A stretch of 35,994 nucleotides of DNA from CAYJQO01 sp964372445 (GTDB lineage Bacteria; Patescibacteriota; Minisyncoccia; UBA6257; GWB1-50-10). The notes beneath the pieces were generated by a model. It had not been told where the DNA came from. It did not search any database and was given only the letters and a program-made list of their open reading frames with translations. The translations under genes were made by a program, and so were the position numbers. The stretch spans positions 1 through 35,994 of the forward strand of contig CAYJQO010000005.1 of NCBI GenBank assembly GCA_964372445.1. The letters run 5' to 3'. Shown here in pieces: positions 6,926 through 14,316 of this stretch (the stretch's first letter is position 1; every line of letters begins with the position of its first letter).

Positions 6926-8083
6926 CTAGAAGAGCCGGTAGTAACCCTCAACCGTGGCAAGGCACGATGCCTCCCACTCCGGATTGGTGGCGCAGAGCTC
7001 ACGCGCCCGCGTATCGGAATGCAGGTACGATATGAAGTCTTTCGCGGCACCCGTGATGCAGTGCTGCCGCTCGCGAGCATCGCGGCCTAGGCGGCAGATG
7101 CTGCTGGTCCGCTCGACGTCGCTCACCGACTGGCCGGAGGCGTCGCGGCCCAAGCTCTGGAAGCATATGTCAACGTACGGCGCCTCCACCGTGCGGCAGA
7201 GCTCGAACACCTTCGTGAAGTTGTAGCCTACCATCTTGAGCATACGGGACGTCTGCATGAGGTAGCAGGTGCTCTTGTACCGGTCCCCCACCCCGTCGCA
7301 CGGGTAGAGCGGATCGTCCGCTTTGAGGTACTTCGTGAAGTGGTTGCGCTCGTCCACCATCACATTCTCCATGAACGCGCCGCTCCAGCAGGAAGACTGT
7401 TCCCAGCCACCCGTGAGGCGGTCGCATGCCTCAAGGGACTGGGGGAGCTCGTTCTGGCTGATGGCCATCAGACCGTGCCCCAGGCCGTGCACGCAGTTGT
7501 AGTAGTCGAACGAGTACCGATCTTTGCCTGGAATGCCGGAGCAAATACCATCGATGCGCGCCACGACCTGCTCCGGGCTCTCACCTGCCACGATTGCCTC
7601 CATCACGCCATGGTAGTAGCCCGACCAGCAGAAACTGTCGCCTTCGCGATAGGCATCCGCGACCACTGGGTAGAGTGAGACGGCGGCACGCCCAATGATG
7701 TGGGACAGCTGGTGGCACTGGGCTTTTATGAACGGGGCACCGTAGCGGTTACGCAGATCTGCCGTCGCCGCCCGTACCCCGGAACGTTTGACGAGGTCAT
7801 CGTAGTACGTTTGGTAGCATCGGAAAATGTCAAATTCGCTTCCCGTGCAAACCGCCGGGAGCGAGGAGCTGCTTGTCTTGCCAGCTGTGGCGATTGTCTG
7901 TTCCTCACGAACTACGTTCGGAGCGTTGTCAGCCGCAGAGGGGAAGGCTGCACGCGCGCCATCCAGCACTGGCGGCGGGGGCTGCGGCACCGTAATTGGC
8001 GTACGCTGATGCCAGGGACCGTAGAGGACCATCGCAGCGGTAACCAGTACGACGATGATGATGCCGGGAAGAATTCGTTTCAT
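6926..8083 (-). CDS. Membrane-anchored protein with tandem cysteine-pair repeats, unknown function
   Basis: 385 aa from ATG 8083, which overlaps the nth stop (ATGA). Residues 4-22 are a membrane anchor followed by a Pro-rich linker. The mature part has 16 cysteines. The last six pairs (181/197, 220/232, 262/273, 296/307, 330/342, 364/374) repeat every 34-42 residues with 10-16 residues between partners, as expected of helical hairpins stapled by disulfides. The first half carries a His-rich set: CHQLSHIIGRAA (123-134), FCWSGYYHGVMEA (151-163) and NCVHGLGHGLM (196-206), which could bind metal or heme. I know no named family for it. Co-transcription with nth and a zincin gene gives no clear function. 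Confidence 0.8.
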   Translation of the reverse strand: MKRILPGIIIVVLVTAAMVLYGPWHQRTPITVPQPPPPVLDGARAAFPSAADNAPNVVREEQTIATAGKTSSSSLPAVCTGSEFDIFRCYQTYYDDLVKRSGVRAATADLRNRYGAPFIKAQCHQLSHIIGRAAVSLYPVVADAYREGDSFCWSGYYHGVMEAIVAGESPEQVVARIDGICSGIPGKDRYSFDYYNCVHGLGHGLMAISQNELPQSLEACDRLTGGWEQSSCWSGAFMENVMVDERNHFTKYLKADDPLYPCDGVGDRYKSTCYLMQTSRMLKMVGYNFTKVFELCRTVEAPYVDICFQSLGRDASGQSVSDVERTSSICRLGRDARERQHCITGAAKDFISYLHSDTRARELCATNPEWEASCLATVEGYYRLF

Positions 8084-8727
8084 GTTTCGAACCTCCGGAG
8101 CGGGCACGCCTCATGCCGATGCGGCCGCGCCGGGCAGTACTGTCTCCCATACTCGATCAGCCAATAGGTAATGCGGAACCACTCTCGCCGCGGGATGATC
8201 GCCATGAGATCCTGCTCGATCTTGTCCGGGTCCGTATGGTCCGTGAGCCCTAGCTGCTTGGCGAGCCGCCGCACGTGCGTGTCCACGGCGATGCCTTCGA
8301 CCACGCCGTACGCGTTCCCCAAGATCACGTTCGCACTCTTCCGACCGACGCCGGGGATGGTGAGCATCTCCTCCATGGTCTTGGGGAGTTCTCCCCTAAA
8401 GCGGTCTTGCACGACCTTCGCCGCTCCCAAAATACTCTTCGCCTTGTTGCGGTAGAAACCGGTTGGCTTGATATCCTGTTCAAACGTATGAGGATCGGCA
8501 CGTACATAATCTGCAATGGTACGGTACTTCTTGAAAAGCCCCTGGGTTACCTCGTTTACCTTTTTATCCGTGCACTGCGCCGAGAGCACGACCGCAACCA
8601 GGAGCTCCCAGTGGTTCGAGTAGCGGAGCACAATCTTGGCCTTGGGCAGCAGCCGCTTGAGTGCCGCGACGACTGCCGCCGCACGCCGTTTGCGCGAATG
8701 CAGGAGGGCGCCGGTTACTGTTGCCAT
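8080..8727 (-). CDS. nth: Endonuclease III (Nth) with degenerate iron-sulfur ligand set
   Basis: 215-aa HhH-GPD DNA glycosylase/AP lyase acting on oxidised pyrimidines. SAQCTDKKVNEVT (49-61), the helix-hairpin-helix LTIPGVGRKSANVI with catalytic Lys130 and the VDTHVRRL segment with Asp149 are intact. The C-terminal [4Fe-4S] loop should read C-x6-C-x2-C-x5-C. Here only Cys198 and Cys208 remain, with His205 and Glu214 at the other two positions. A cluster may be absent or unusual. A TAGAAT -10 lies six bases before the ATG, and GGAGG fills the space between. First gene of nth-cysteine repeat protein-zincin. Confidence 0.94.
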   Translation of the reverse strand: MATVTGALLHSRKRRAAAVVAALKRLLPKAKIVLRYSNHWELLVAVVLSAQCTDKKVNEVTQGLFKKYRTIADYVRADPHTFEQDIKPTGFYRNKAKSILGAAKVVQDRFRGELPKTMEEMLTIPGVGRKSANVILGNAYGVVEGIAVDTHVRRLAKQLGLTDHTDPDKIEQDLMAIIPRREWFRITYWLIEYGRQYCPARPHRHEACPLRRFET

Positions 8728-8733
8728 ACCTCC

Positions 8734-8739
8734 ATTCTA
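8734..8739 (-). promoter_or_regulatory. -10 element directly before nth
   Basis: TAGAAT on the minus strand, six bases before the nth ATG at 8727. The spacing implies transcription starting at the start codon. Confidence 0.45.
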
Positions 8740-8791
8740 GCGAACCGGGGAGGCGCGTAAAGCACTTGGAGGGACCACTATGCGCTGCCCG

Positions 8792-9337
8792 TTACGGCGT
8801 CGCCTCGCGGGCGGCCTGGAGCGCCTTTGCATACCAGAGGAGTTCTTCTAAAAACTTCGAAACACGACCGTGGTAGGCCTCGTCGGTCACGTTTCCCTCC
8901 GCGTCGAAGATGGTCTGCACTTGAGAGAAGTACACCGCCTCGCGGATCGGCACCATGTGAAACTCTATGGCGACCAGCCGGAGCTGTTCTATGGCACGAG
9001 CCCCACCTAACCTGCTATTGGATACGCCACAAAAGCCGATTGGTTTCCGCGCATACTCCTTGTACAGTAAGTCGAGCACTATTTTGAGTTCACCGGGGTA
9101 CCCATGGTTGTACTCGGGCGTGACCACAATGAAACCGTCGGCCCGCTGCACCTTCTCGCCCAACTGCTTCGCTGCTGATGATTCCTCGGCATCGTCTGTG
9201 GCAAGACGCACGTAGTCTTTCACGTCAATGATCTCGCTCTCAAGCCCCACAGCTTTCACCTCGCCGAGCATGAACCGAGCGACTGCCTCTGAACGTCTCC
9301 CTTGCCGTGCCGTCCCTAAAATGATCGGTAGGTACAT
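8792..9337 (-). CDS. NADPH-dependent FMN reductase family protein
   Basis: 181-aa flavodoxin-fold oxidoreductase. The N-terminal phosphate-binding loop ILGTARQGRRSEAVA (residues 6-20) and the flavin-contact motif TPEYNHGYPGELKIVLD (about 73-89) are diagnostic of the FMN_red family (azoreductase/chromate reductase relatives). GFCGVSNSRLGGARAIEQLR fits the second flavin loop. It reduces FMN, quinones or azo compounds with NAD(P)H; the actual substrate is unknown. It starts seven bases beyond the dehydrogenase stop and is the last gene of the arsR-led redox run. Confidence 0.9.
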   Translation of the reverse strand: MYLPIILGTARQGRRSEAVARFMLGEVKAVGLESEIIDVKDYVRLATDDAEESSAAKQLGEKVQRADGFIVVTPEYNHGYPGELKIVLDLLYKEYARKPIGFCGVSNSRLGGARAIEQLRLVAIEFHMVPIREAVYFSQVQTIFDAEGNVTDEAYHGRVSKFLEELLWYAKALQAAREATP

Positions 9338-9343
9338 GGTGAG

Positions 9344-10462
9344 CTAAAACGTTGAACGCCTCTCCCTCATTTTTGCTTGGACCCGACGCCGCGCGATTTC
9401 CATCGCGACCGTTCGCGGAGGAATGTGTCGCCGCTGGCTCTCCGTGAGCACCTCCCGCGCTGCCGCCACCACCTTCTCCTCCACCAGCCGGAACATCCTC
9501 GGCGCGTCGTAGCCCCGGTGTTCGGCGTACGACGAGATGACGCCGCCCGCATTCGCCACGAAATCAGGTACTACCACCGTGCCGTGTGTAAAAAACTTCC
9601 GCTCGATGGATTCCCGCATCGGTATGTTTGATCCTTCCACAATGATTTTTGCCTTCACCGATCGCCAGTTCCCCTTGTGGATCGCGTCAGTCACCGCCGC
9701 CGGCACGAGGATGTCAACCGGCAAGGAGAACACCCGGTCATGTGGGAGTGATCGTGCCCCGGGATAGTCACGCACCGACCGACCGCGCGCCTTGAGCCGC
9801 GCGAGCGTCGCAAAGTCGAGGCCGCTCGGACGGTAGGCGGTACCGCGGCTATCCGCAACCGCAACCACGCGTGCGCCGAGCTTCGTGAGGTGCCGCATGG
9901 CAAATGTCCCCACGTTCCCAAACCCCTCAATCGCGACGGTCGCGTTCCGCAGCGGGAACCCCGCCACCTCCGCAGCAATCCTTGCCGCATGCGCCACGCC
10001 GAAGCCTGTGCTCCCAAGCTCGTGGGGGAGACCGCCGAGCGACCTCGGCTTCCCGGTGGCCACACGGCGATCCTGGGCAGCCGTTGCAAACCATCGCATC
10101 TCCCGTTCCCCAGAGTTCACATCGGGGCCAGCAATGTAGCGACCCGGCATGAACGGCTTGAGGGCCCGCGCAAAACTCTGCACAAACTGTTTTTTGAGCC
10201 CTGGCGAACCTCCCGGCCATCGGATACCTGCCTTAGCCCCACCAAATGGGATACCAGCGAGCGCGTTCTTCCAGGTCATCGTGCGCGCGAGGCGGACCAC
10301 CTCTTGCTCGGTCACATCGGGGGTCATCCGGATGCCGCCTTTCCCCGGCCCCAGGACGGTACTGTCGATTACCAGGAACCCTTCCATGCCAAGCTTGGCA
10401 TCGTAGACGCAGCACACGGTTTCCGGTTTCGACTTTGTGCGTGTGAGCTTCACGATGCCCAT
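9344..10462 (-). CDS. Glu/Leu/Phe/Val dehydrogenase family protein
   Basis: 372 aa, cytoplasmic NAD(P)-dependent amino-acid dehydrogenase. The dimerisation/substrate domain has GPGKGGIRMTP (38-48), MTWKNALAGIPFGGAKAGI (62-80) with the catalytic-type Lys residues, and the GPDVNSGEREM segment. The Rossmann part has AIEGFGNVGTFAMRHL at about 178-193. VPDFVANAGGVISSYAEH is another family hallmark. It is shorter than the usual glutamate dehydrogenase (about 410-420 aa), so the exact amino acid is not assigned. In this small genome it would link 2-oxoglutarate and ammonia or allow amino-acid catabolism. It begins one base after the preceding membrane-protein relic ends. Confidence 0.92.
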   Translation of the reverse strand: MGIVKLTRTKSKPETVCCVYDAKLGMEGFLVIDSTVLGPGKGGIRMTPDVTEQEVVRLARTMTWKNALAGIPFGGAKAGIRWPGGSPGLKKQFVQSFARALKPFMPGRYIAGPDVNSGEREMRWFATAAQDRRVATGKPRSLGGLPHELGSTGFGVAHAARIAAEVAGFPLRNATVAIEGFGNVGTFAMRHLTKLGARVVAVADSRGTAYRPSGLDFATLARLKARGRSVRDYPGARSLPHDRVFSLPVDILVPAAVTDAIHKGNWRSVKAKIIVEGSNIPMRESIERKFFTHGTVVVPDFVANAGGVISSYAEHRGYDAPRMFRLVEEKVVAAAREVLTESQRRHIPPRTVAMEIARRRVQAKMRERRSTF

Positions 10463-10463
10463 G

Positions 10464-10666
10464 TTACAGGCACTGCAGCAGGCGATCGCACAAGATCACG
10501 TTCAGGTACCTGCCCAGTTTTGCGATGTGTTTCGATACTTGCTCCACAAATGTAGCAATGATGAAGAACGGAAACGCGAGCCAAAAGAGGAAAACATAGA
10601 GAGCGGGTAGGCGCCGATAAAGATGATGGCGACGGCCGCAACGGCCGCACCAACTTTGCTCGCCAT
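10464..10666 (-). pseudogene. Small membrane protein interrupted by an apparent frameshift
   Basis: An ATG at 10666 opens MASKVGAAVAAVAIIFIGAY, a convincing membrane helix. About 80 bases later the frame loses hydrophobic sense, while the next frame carries LPALYVFLFWLAFPFFIIAT followed by FVEQVSKHIAKL and a TAA at 10464-10466. The span is 203 bases, not a multiple of three, so joining both halves needs one frameshift near 10590-10600. It is either a recently broken two-helix membrane protein or a sequencing/assembly indel. It sits between the glutaredoxin and dehydrogenase genes with one-base spacing to the latter, which argues that the gene was once real. Confidence 0.55.
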
Positions 10667-10680
10667 AGCCGTACGGTTTC

Positions 10681-10917
10681 CTACCTAGTGCCGATCAGCT
10701 CAGCGAGCCGACGGCGATCGAACCCAACGATGATGGTGCCGCCCACATCGATCACCGGTACGCCGAGCTGCCCCGACTTCTGGACCATTTCCTCCCGTGC
10801 TTTGAGGTCGCTCATCACATCCTTCTCCGTGAAGGGGATCTTCTTCTCGCTCAGGTACGCTTTGGCCATCCTGCAGTAAACGCAGGTTGGGGTTGAGTAG
10901 ATGGTAATGCCAGGCAT
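10681..10917 (-). CDS. Glutaredoxin-like (NrdH/Uxx-type) protein
   Basis: 78-aa thioredoxin-fold redox protein. The active site TPTCVYCRMAKAYL has Cys12 and Cys15, followed by the typical glutaredoxin order: IPFTEKDV (27-34), the cis-proline motif GVPVIDVGGTIIVGFD (about 52-67). C-terminal RLAELIG fits glutaredoxin helix 3. It is a general dithiol reductant; the CVYC active site is found in small glutaredoxin-family proteins (often annotated NrdH or 'glutathione S-transferase N-terminal domain'). Located directly downstream of an ArsR regulator, consistent with redox- or metal-responsive expression. Confidence 0.9.
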   Translation of the reverse strand: MPGITIYSTPTCVYCRMAKAYLSEKKIPFTEKDVMSDLKAREEMVQKSGQLGVPVIDVGGTIIVGFDRRRLAELIGTR

Positions 10918-10932
10918 GGTGCGGTTACGCCG

Positions 10933-11256
10933 CTACGACCTTTGCTTGAGGAGCAACTTGCCGATGGCACGCACGAGCCGGTTCCCGCGGTTCACCTCGT
11001 AGCAGACCATCTTCCCCATGCGCTCGCGGGCTACCAAGCCGGTCATCTCGAGCATTTTCAGCTGCTGCGACGCCGCTGGCACGGAAACCTTCAGGATGCC
11101 AGCGAGATCCGTCACACACATCCCGCGGTGCTCAAGCATGAGCGTGAAGATCCTAAACCGACTAGGATCGCTTAGGGCATGGAACACCATCGGGAGCGGC
11201 CCGCTCGGGCGTCGCATCTGCTTCTGGATTTTGTGTATCTCCTGACGTTTCAGCAT
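10933..11256 (-). CDS. ArsR family winged-helix transcriptional regulator
   Basis: 107 aa. The ArsR/SmtB DNA-binding domain is clear: FHALSDPSRFRIFTLML (25-41), the helix-turn-helix TDLAGILKVSVPAASQQLKML (49-69) and the wing GLVARERMGKMVCYEVN (73-89). Cys47 and Cys84 are present but no classic CVCDLC metal site, so the inducer (metal, thiol oxidation or otherwise) cannot be named. It leads the run glutaredoxin, membrane protein, dehydrogenase, FMN reductase, all close together on the same strand, and is the obvious candidate for their autoregulated repressor. Confidence 0.92.
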   Translation of the reverse strand: MLKRQEIHKIQKQMRRPSGPLPMVFHALSDPSRFRIFTLMLEHRGMCVTDLAGILKVSVPAASQQLKMLEMTGLVARERMGKMVCYEVNRGNRLVRAIGKLLLKQRS

Positions 11257-11290
11257 GATGTTATTATTTGATCACTTATACAAGTATTAA
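11257..11290 (-). promoter_or_regulatory. AT-rich promoter/operator region of arsR
   Basis: The GC-poor stretch upstream of arsR has an ACTT-N4-AAGT dyad (11274-11285) overlapping a TATAAG -10-like hexamer on the minus strand. A dyad over the -10 is where an ArsR repressor would bind; no matching operator consensus is claimed. Confidence 0.35.
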
Positions 11291-11347
11291 AAGGATGCCC
11301 CCATCGCGAGTGCCTGTCAAGCCCCGTACCCTGTGGATAATGCAAAA

Positions 11348-11372
11348 GGCCCCGGTACTGTATCCCGGGGCC
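11348..11372 (-). terminator. Rho-independent terminator after the radical SAM gene
   Basis: GGCCCCGG (11348-11355) and CCGGGGCC (11365-11372) form an 8-bp GC stem; on the minus strand it is followed by TTTTGC. Confidence 0.85.
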
Positions 11373-11377
11373 GTTGC

Positions 11378-13378
11378 TTATATCTGCCTTCCCTCTTGCA
11401 GGTAGTGTGCCAAAAAGCGCACGCCATTCACCCATTCGAACACCCAAACCTCGATCCACTTCAGTGGATTCCAAACGTGACGGTACCAGTACCGCCAGGC
11501 GTCCCGGACCGAGGCCATGGAAAACACAGAAAATGGATTGCGCTTCCGCAGCCAGAGTCGAACCGAAGAAGGGATTTCAACTCCAGGTATTCGTTCAGCA
11601 AGCTGACCGTACAAGGCCTTGAGTTCTTGGATCTTGAGCGCTCGCCAGTCAATCATCCCCTGCTGTGTCGCCACGATGAGGTTCGCTAGCTCCTCCTCAA
11701 TCCGACTCTTCGGCCGGCTCCGCAGCCACACCTCCTCGAGCTGGCAGAACAGCTGCACGAGCCCCCGGGCACGAAACCACGCCACCCTGAAACGTTCAAA
11801 CCAAAACGGTATGAACGCCTCCTTAGGGTAACCCGGTCTCCGCTCGCTCCGCTTCCGGAGCGTCAGGAAACCGCAGTTCATAGCGTGGAGTCGCTCAATC
11901 CGTGATGCGTAGAGGTACCATGAGAAGAAGAAGAGCTGCCCCCAGTATCGTTTCGTATGCTGCCAAACCTTGAGGACGTTGACCATGTGCTCGGTCGAGT
12001 AGAAACGTTCCCAAGCATCGCGGTAGGCCTGCATGAGCTCTTCCTTGGTCATGCCTTTCGGGAGCACCGCGACGTGGTTGGAATCATACGTATTGAAGTC
12101 TAGATCCATCCACCGCCGCTGCCGCCACCATTCCTGGTGATCTTGTGAGCCGGGGAGCGGGGTGAGAATATAGAACGATGCCGCGTCAAAGCCGATCCTT
12201 TTGAGCGTTTCGATGTCTGCGGCGATGCTCTCCTTGGTATCAAAGTCAAGCCCCAAGATGTAGCCGGCGTGGGTCGTGATCCCAAGCGAGTGGCAGAGCT
12301 CGACCAGGCCCCGGTAGTCACCGACCTGGTTCTGGTACTTGCCCTGTGCCCGAAGGTTTGCCTGGTTCACGCTCTCGACGCCGAGGAATACCTGGTTGCA
12401 GCCCGCGCGTGCCGCGAGTGGGAAGAAGTCTCTGCCCTTCATCTTCATCGCAGCCAGGTCTGACTGCATCATGAAGGTGAACGGGATCCCATCTTCCTCG
12501 CGCAAACGGGTAAGCCCAGCGAAGAGTTCCCGCCAGTACGGATTTCTCGCCATATTGTCATCCGTGAAGAAGAAATGCGTCACCCCAACTTCCCTATAGG
12601 TTGTCCGGACAAGTTCTAGTATCTGGACGGGATTCCTCGGGCGCATAGTCTTGCCCTGGACATTGATGATCGTGCAGAAATGGCAGTCAAATACGCAGCC
12701 CCGAGCGGTATCCACCGTGCCAAACCGCGAAGCAAACTTCTTGAAATCTTCTGCGGTGAGGTAGGGTGTCGGTGCGGTGTGGAGATCGGTGGTCGGGTTC
12801 AGGAAATCATAGAAGGGCACGGTTGCCCCGGTCACGATATCCCTGAGCACCTTTGTGAGCCGTCCATTCTCTACCTCACCGGCAACGAGGATGATGCTCT
12901 TTCGGAGCGCGTCGCGCAGGTCTCGCGTGAGCGTTTTGATCATTGCGTACATGCCGCTCACGTGGAACCCGCCGATCAGGACCGGAATGCCGTGCGGGAG
13001 AAAGTCTGCGGCGATGTCCTGGGCGCGCGGGAATTGGTTGGACTGTACGCCAACCAAAGCCACCACGGTCCGGACACCAGGTTCTCGAGCTTGCCTGAGA
13101 ATCACCGCAACAGGAACCCGCTGGATGGCCTCATCGATGGTACGGATGCTGAATTGAACACCCTCGAAGAATGGGTCACCCGCGGCATCTCGGGCGAGCG
13201 TGGCCATTTGGGTAAGCGTGTTGCTCCGGATTACCCCGATCCGGGAACGGATGGGGTAGCCGTCATCCGTGTAGTTCGTCACACGGACAAGCACGATGTG
13301 CAGCTCGCGAACTCCATATTCACGTGCGGTCGCCGTTTCCTGCGGCGATTCCACCAAAGAACAGGTGATGTTTTTCAT
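11378..13378 (-). CDS. B12-binding-domain radical SAM protein with long C-terminal helical extension
   Basis: 666 aa. The N-terminal about 195 residues fold like a cobalamin-binding Rossmann domain (VVALVGVQSNQFPRAQDIA and IPVLIGGFHVSG at about 105-142) but lack the DxHxxG cobalt ligand. The radical SAM core begins at DTARGCVFDCHFCTI with the 4Fe-4S cysteines Cys228, Cys232 and Cys235; HFFFTDDNMARN, VFLGVESVN and HAGYILGLDFDT follow. The last about 200 residues (aromatic and Arg-rich helices, no cysteine cluster) resemble no accessory domain I can name. An AAAGGAG ribosome-binding site sits nine bases before the ATG. The substrate is unknown; members act on lipids, cofactors or peptides. Confidence 0.9.
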   Translation of the reverse strand: MKNITCSLVESPQETATAREYGVRELHIVLVRVTNYTDDGYPIRSRIGVIRSNTLTQMATLARDAAGDPFFEGVQFSIRTIDEAIQRVPVAVILRQAREPGVRTVVALVGVQSNQFPRAQDIAADFLPHGIPVLIGGFHVSGMYAMIKTLTRDLRDALRKSIILVAGEVENGRLTKVLRDIVTGATVPFYDFLNPTTDLHTAPTPYLTAEDFKKFASRFGTVDTARGCVFDCHFCTIINVQGKTMRPRNPVQILELVRTTYREVGVTHFFFTDDNMARNPYWRELFAGLTRLREEDGIPFTFMMQSDLAAMKMKGRDFFPLAARAGCNQVFLGVESVNQANLRAQGKYQNQVGDYRGLVELCHSLGITTHAGYILGLDFDTKESIAADIETLKRIGFDAASFYILTPLPGSQDHQEWWRQRRWMDLDFNTYDSNHVAVLPKGMTKEELMQAYRDAWERFYSTEHMVNVLKVWQHTKRYWGQLFFFSWYLYASRIERLHAMNCGFLTLRKRSERRPGYPKEAFIPFWFERFRVAWFRARGLVQLFCQLEEVWLRSRPKSRIEEELANLIVATQQGMIDWRALKIQELKALYGQLAERIPGVEIPSSVRLWLRKRNPFSVFSMASVRDAWRYWYRHVWNPLKWIEVWVFEWVNGVRFLAHYLQEGRQI

Positions 13379-13575
13379 GTCAATCTACTCCTTTCAAAAC
13401 TGACGTTATGAGGTTATCAATGGTGCAAATGCTGTGTTTCACTATAGCGAATACTGTGAAAATTGAAAGATCTCCACGGTAAGCCGAGCGGTACGCTGAT
13501 GCAACTGCGAAGGCGCCTGTCTACTGGGGCATTGCCATTCAGGTTGCTTCCGAAGGTGCCAGGTTCCTACGCTGT

Positions 13576-14130
13576 TTACCGCTTGTGAAGCGGAGCTGCA
13601 ATGCTGCCGCTCCGGCGCGCAAACAGCCTGTGCCGCTTTGCCGCTCGCAGGTACTCGGCCATCGGTCGGAGGCCATAGGCGGTGCGGCGCTTCTCCAAAT
13701 TCTTTGGGTTCTCCACCGGCCGCGGCCTTAGCTTGCCATCCTTCCCGAACGCGAATTGTGTTCCAAAAAGCTGCCGCTTGCCTCGATGGACCAACACCCG
13801 ATCGGTGAGGTAGGCGATGTTCGCTTGATCCACTGACTTCGGGTTGTCCTGAAATGCCCTCTCCATCAGTCGAAGGCAGCGTTCCTGGAAAACCATGTCA
13901 TGGTCAGTATGTTGGACTAGAAGCCAGGCGTCGCGGCTCGCACGTTTTCCCACTAGCTGGATCGTCGGCCAACCGTACCTCCTAACAATGGTCTTCATCC
14001 GCTTCGTGTGCTGTCGGTCTATCTCAAGTCGCCAGTAACCTGTTGTATGCGCTTCCCGCCGCATGCGCTGATCTTTCCGGGCCATGTGCGCAATACTCTT
14101 AGCGAGAACCTTGTTCATTGGTTTCACCAT
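13576..14130 (-). CDS. DUF6624 family protein
   Basis: 184 aa, cytoplasmic, basic. Matches the DUF6624 pattern: an N-terminal helical part with MARKDQRMRRE (16-26) and RQHTKRMKTIVRRYGWP (39-55), the core AWLLVQHTDHDMVFQERCL (68-86), then NIAYLTDRVLVHRGKRQLFG (103-122) and PVENPKNLEKRRTAYGLRPM. Such proteins look like stand-alone domains with no known activity; conserved His/Asp in QHTDHD and YLTDR suggest a binding or catalytic pocket. Start could be ATG 14130 or 14118, neither with a strong ribosome site. It is separated by a hairpin from the graspetide-like precursor upstream. Confidence 0.75.
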   Translation of the reverse strand: MVKPMNKVLAKSIAHMARKDQRMRREAHTTGYWRLEIDRQHTKRMKTIVRRYGWPTIQLVGKRASRDAWLLVQHTDHDMVFQERCLRLMERAFQDNPKSVDQANIAYLTDRVLVHRGKRQLFGTQFAFGKDGKLRPRPVENPKNLEKRRTAYGLRPMAEYLRAAKRHRLFARRSGSIAAPLHKR

Positions 14131-14158
14131 ACACCAAATGCATGAATTAGAAAATGAT

Positions 14159-14188
14159 CAGCCCTAGTCGCTTCTGCGACTAGGGCTG
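14159..14188 (-). terminator. Strong 13-bp hairpin after the graspetide-like precursor
   Basis: CAGCCCTAGTCGC (14159-14171), TTCT loop and GCGACTAGGGCTG (14176-14188) form a perfect stem. On the minus strand it is followed by TGATCATTTTCT, a weak T-tract, so it is probably a terminator or an mRNA stabiliser for the short upstream gene. Confidence 0.65.
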
Positions 14189-14200
14189 GATCCTAACTGC

Positions 14201-14311
14201 CTAGTTATCATCGGCATCACTGCCACCACCTGCACTGGTCGTCCAAGTCGGCGACAGGTCTGCCTCAGATGCCTCGACCGCGCAGAGGATCGCAAACACC
14301 TCGGCACACAT
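14201..14311 (-). CDS. Putative graspetide (ATP-grasp RiPP) precursor peptide, 36 aa
   Basis: A 36-codon frame with a near-perfect ribosome-binding site (AGGAGGT, seven bases before ATG 14311). The N-terminal half (MCAEVFAILCAVEASEAD) would be the helical leader. The C-terminal half, LSPTWTTSAGGGSDADDN, is rich in Thr/Ser (T22, T24, T25, S26, S31) and Asp (D32, D34, D35), the side chains that ATP-grasp enzymes join as ester rings in graspetides. An in-frame ATG at 14344 would give 47 aa beginning MFKFTREEVNG but has no ribosome site. The stop of the decayed ligase frame lies inside the ribosome-binding site, i.e. the genes were coupled. Assignment rests on this neighbour and on composition, so it is an inference. 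Confidence 0.6.
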   Translation of the reverse strand: MCAEVFAILCAVEASEADLSPTWTTSAGGGSDADDN

Positions 14312-14316
14312 ACCGT

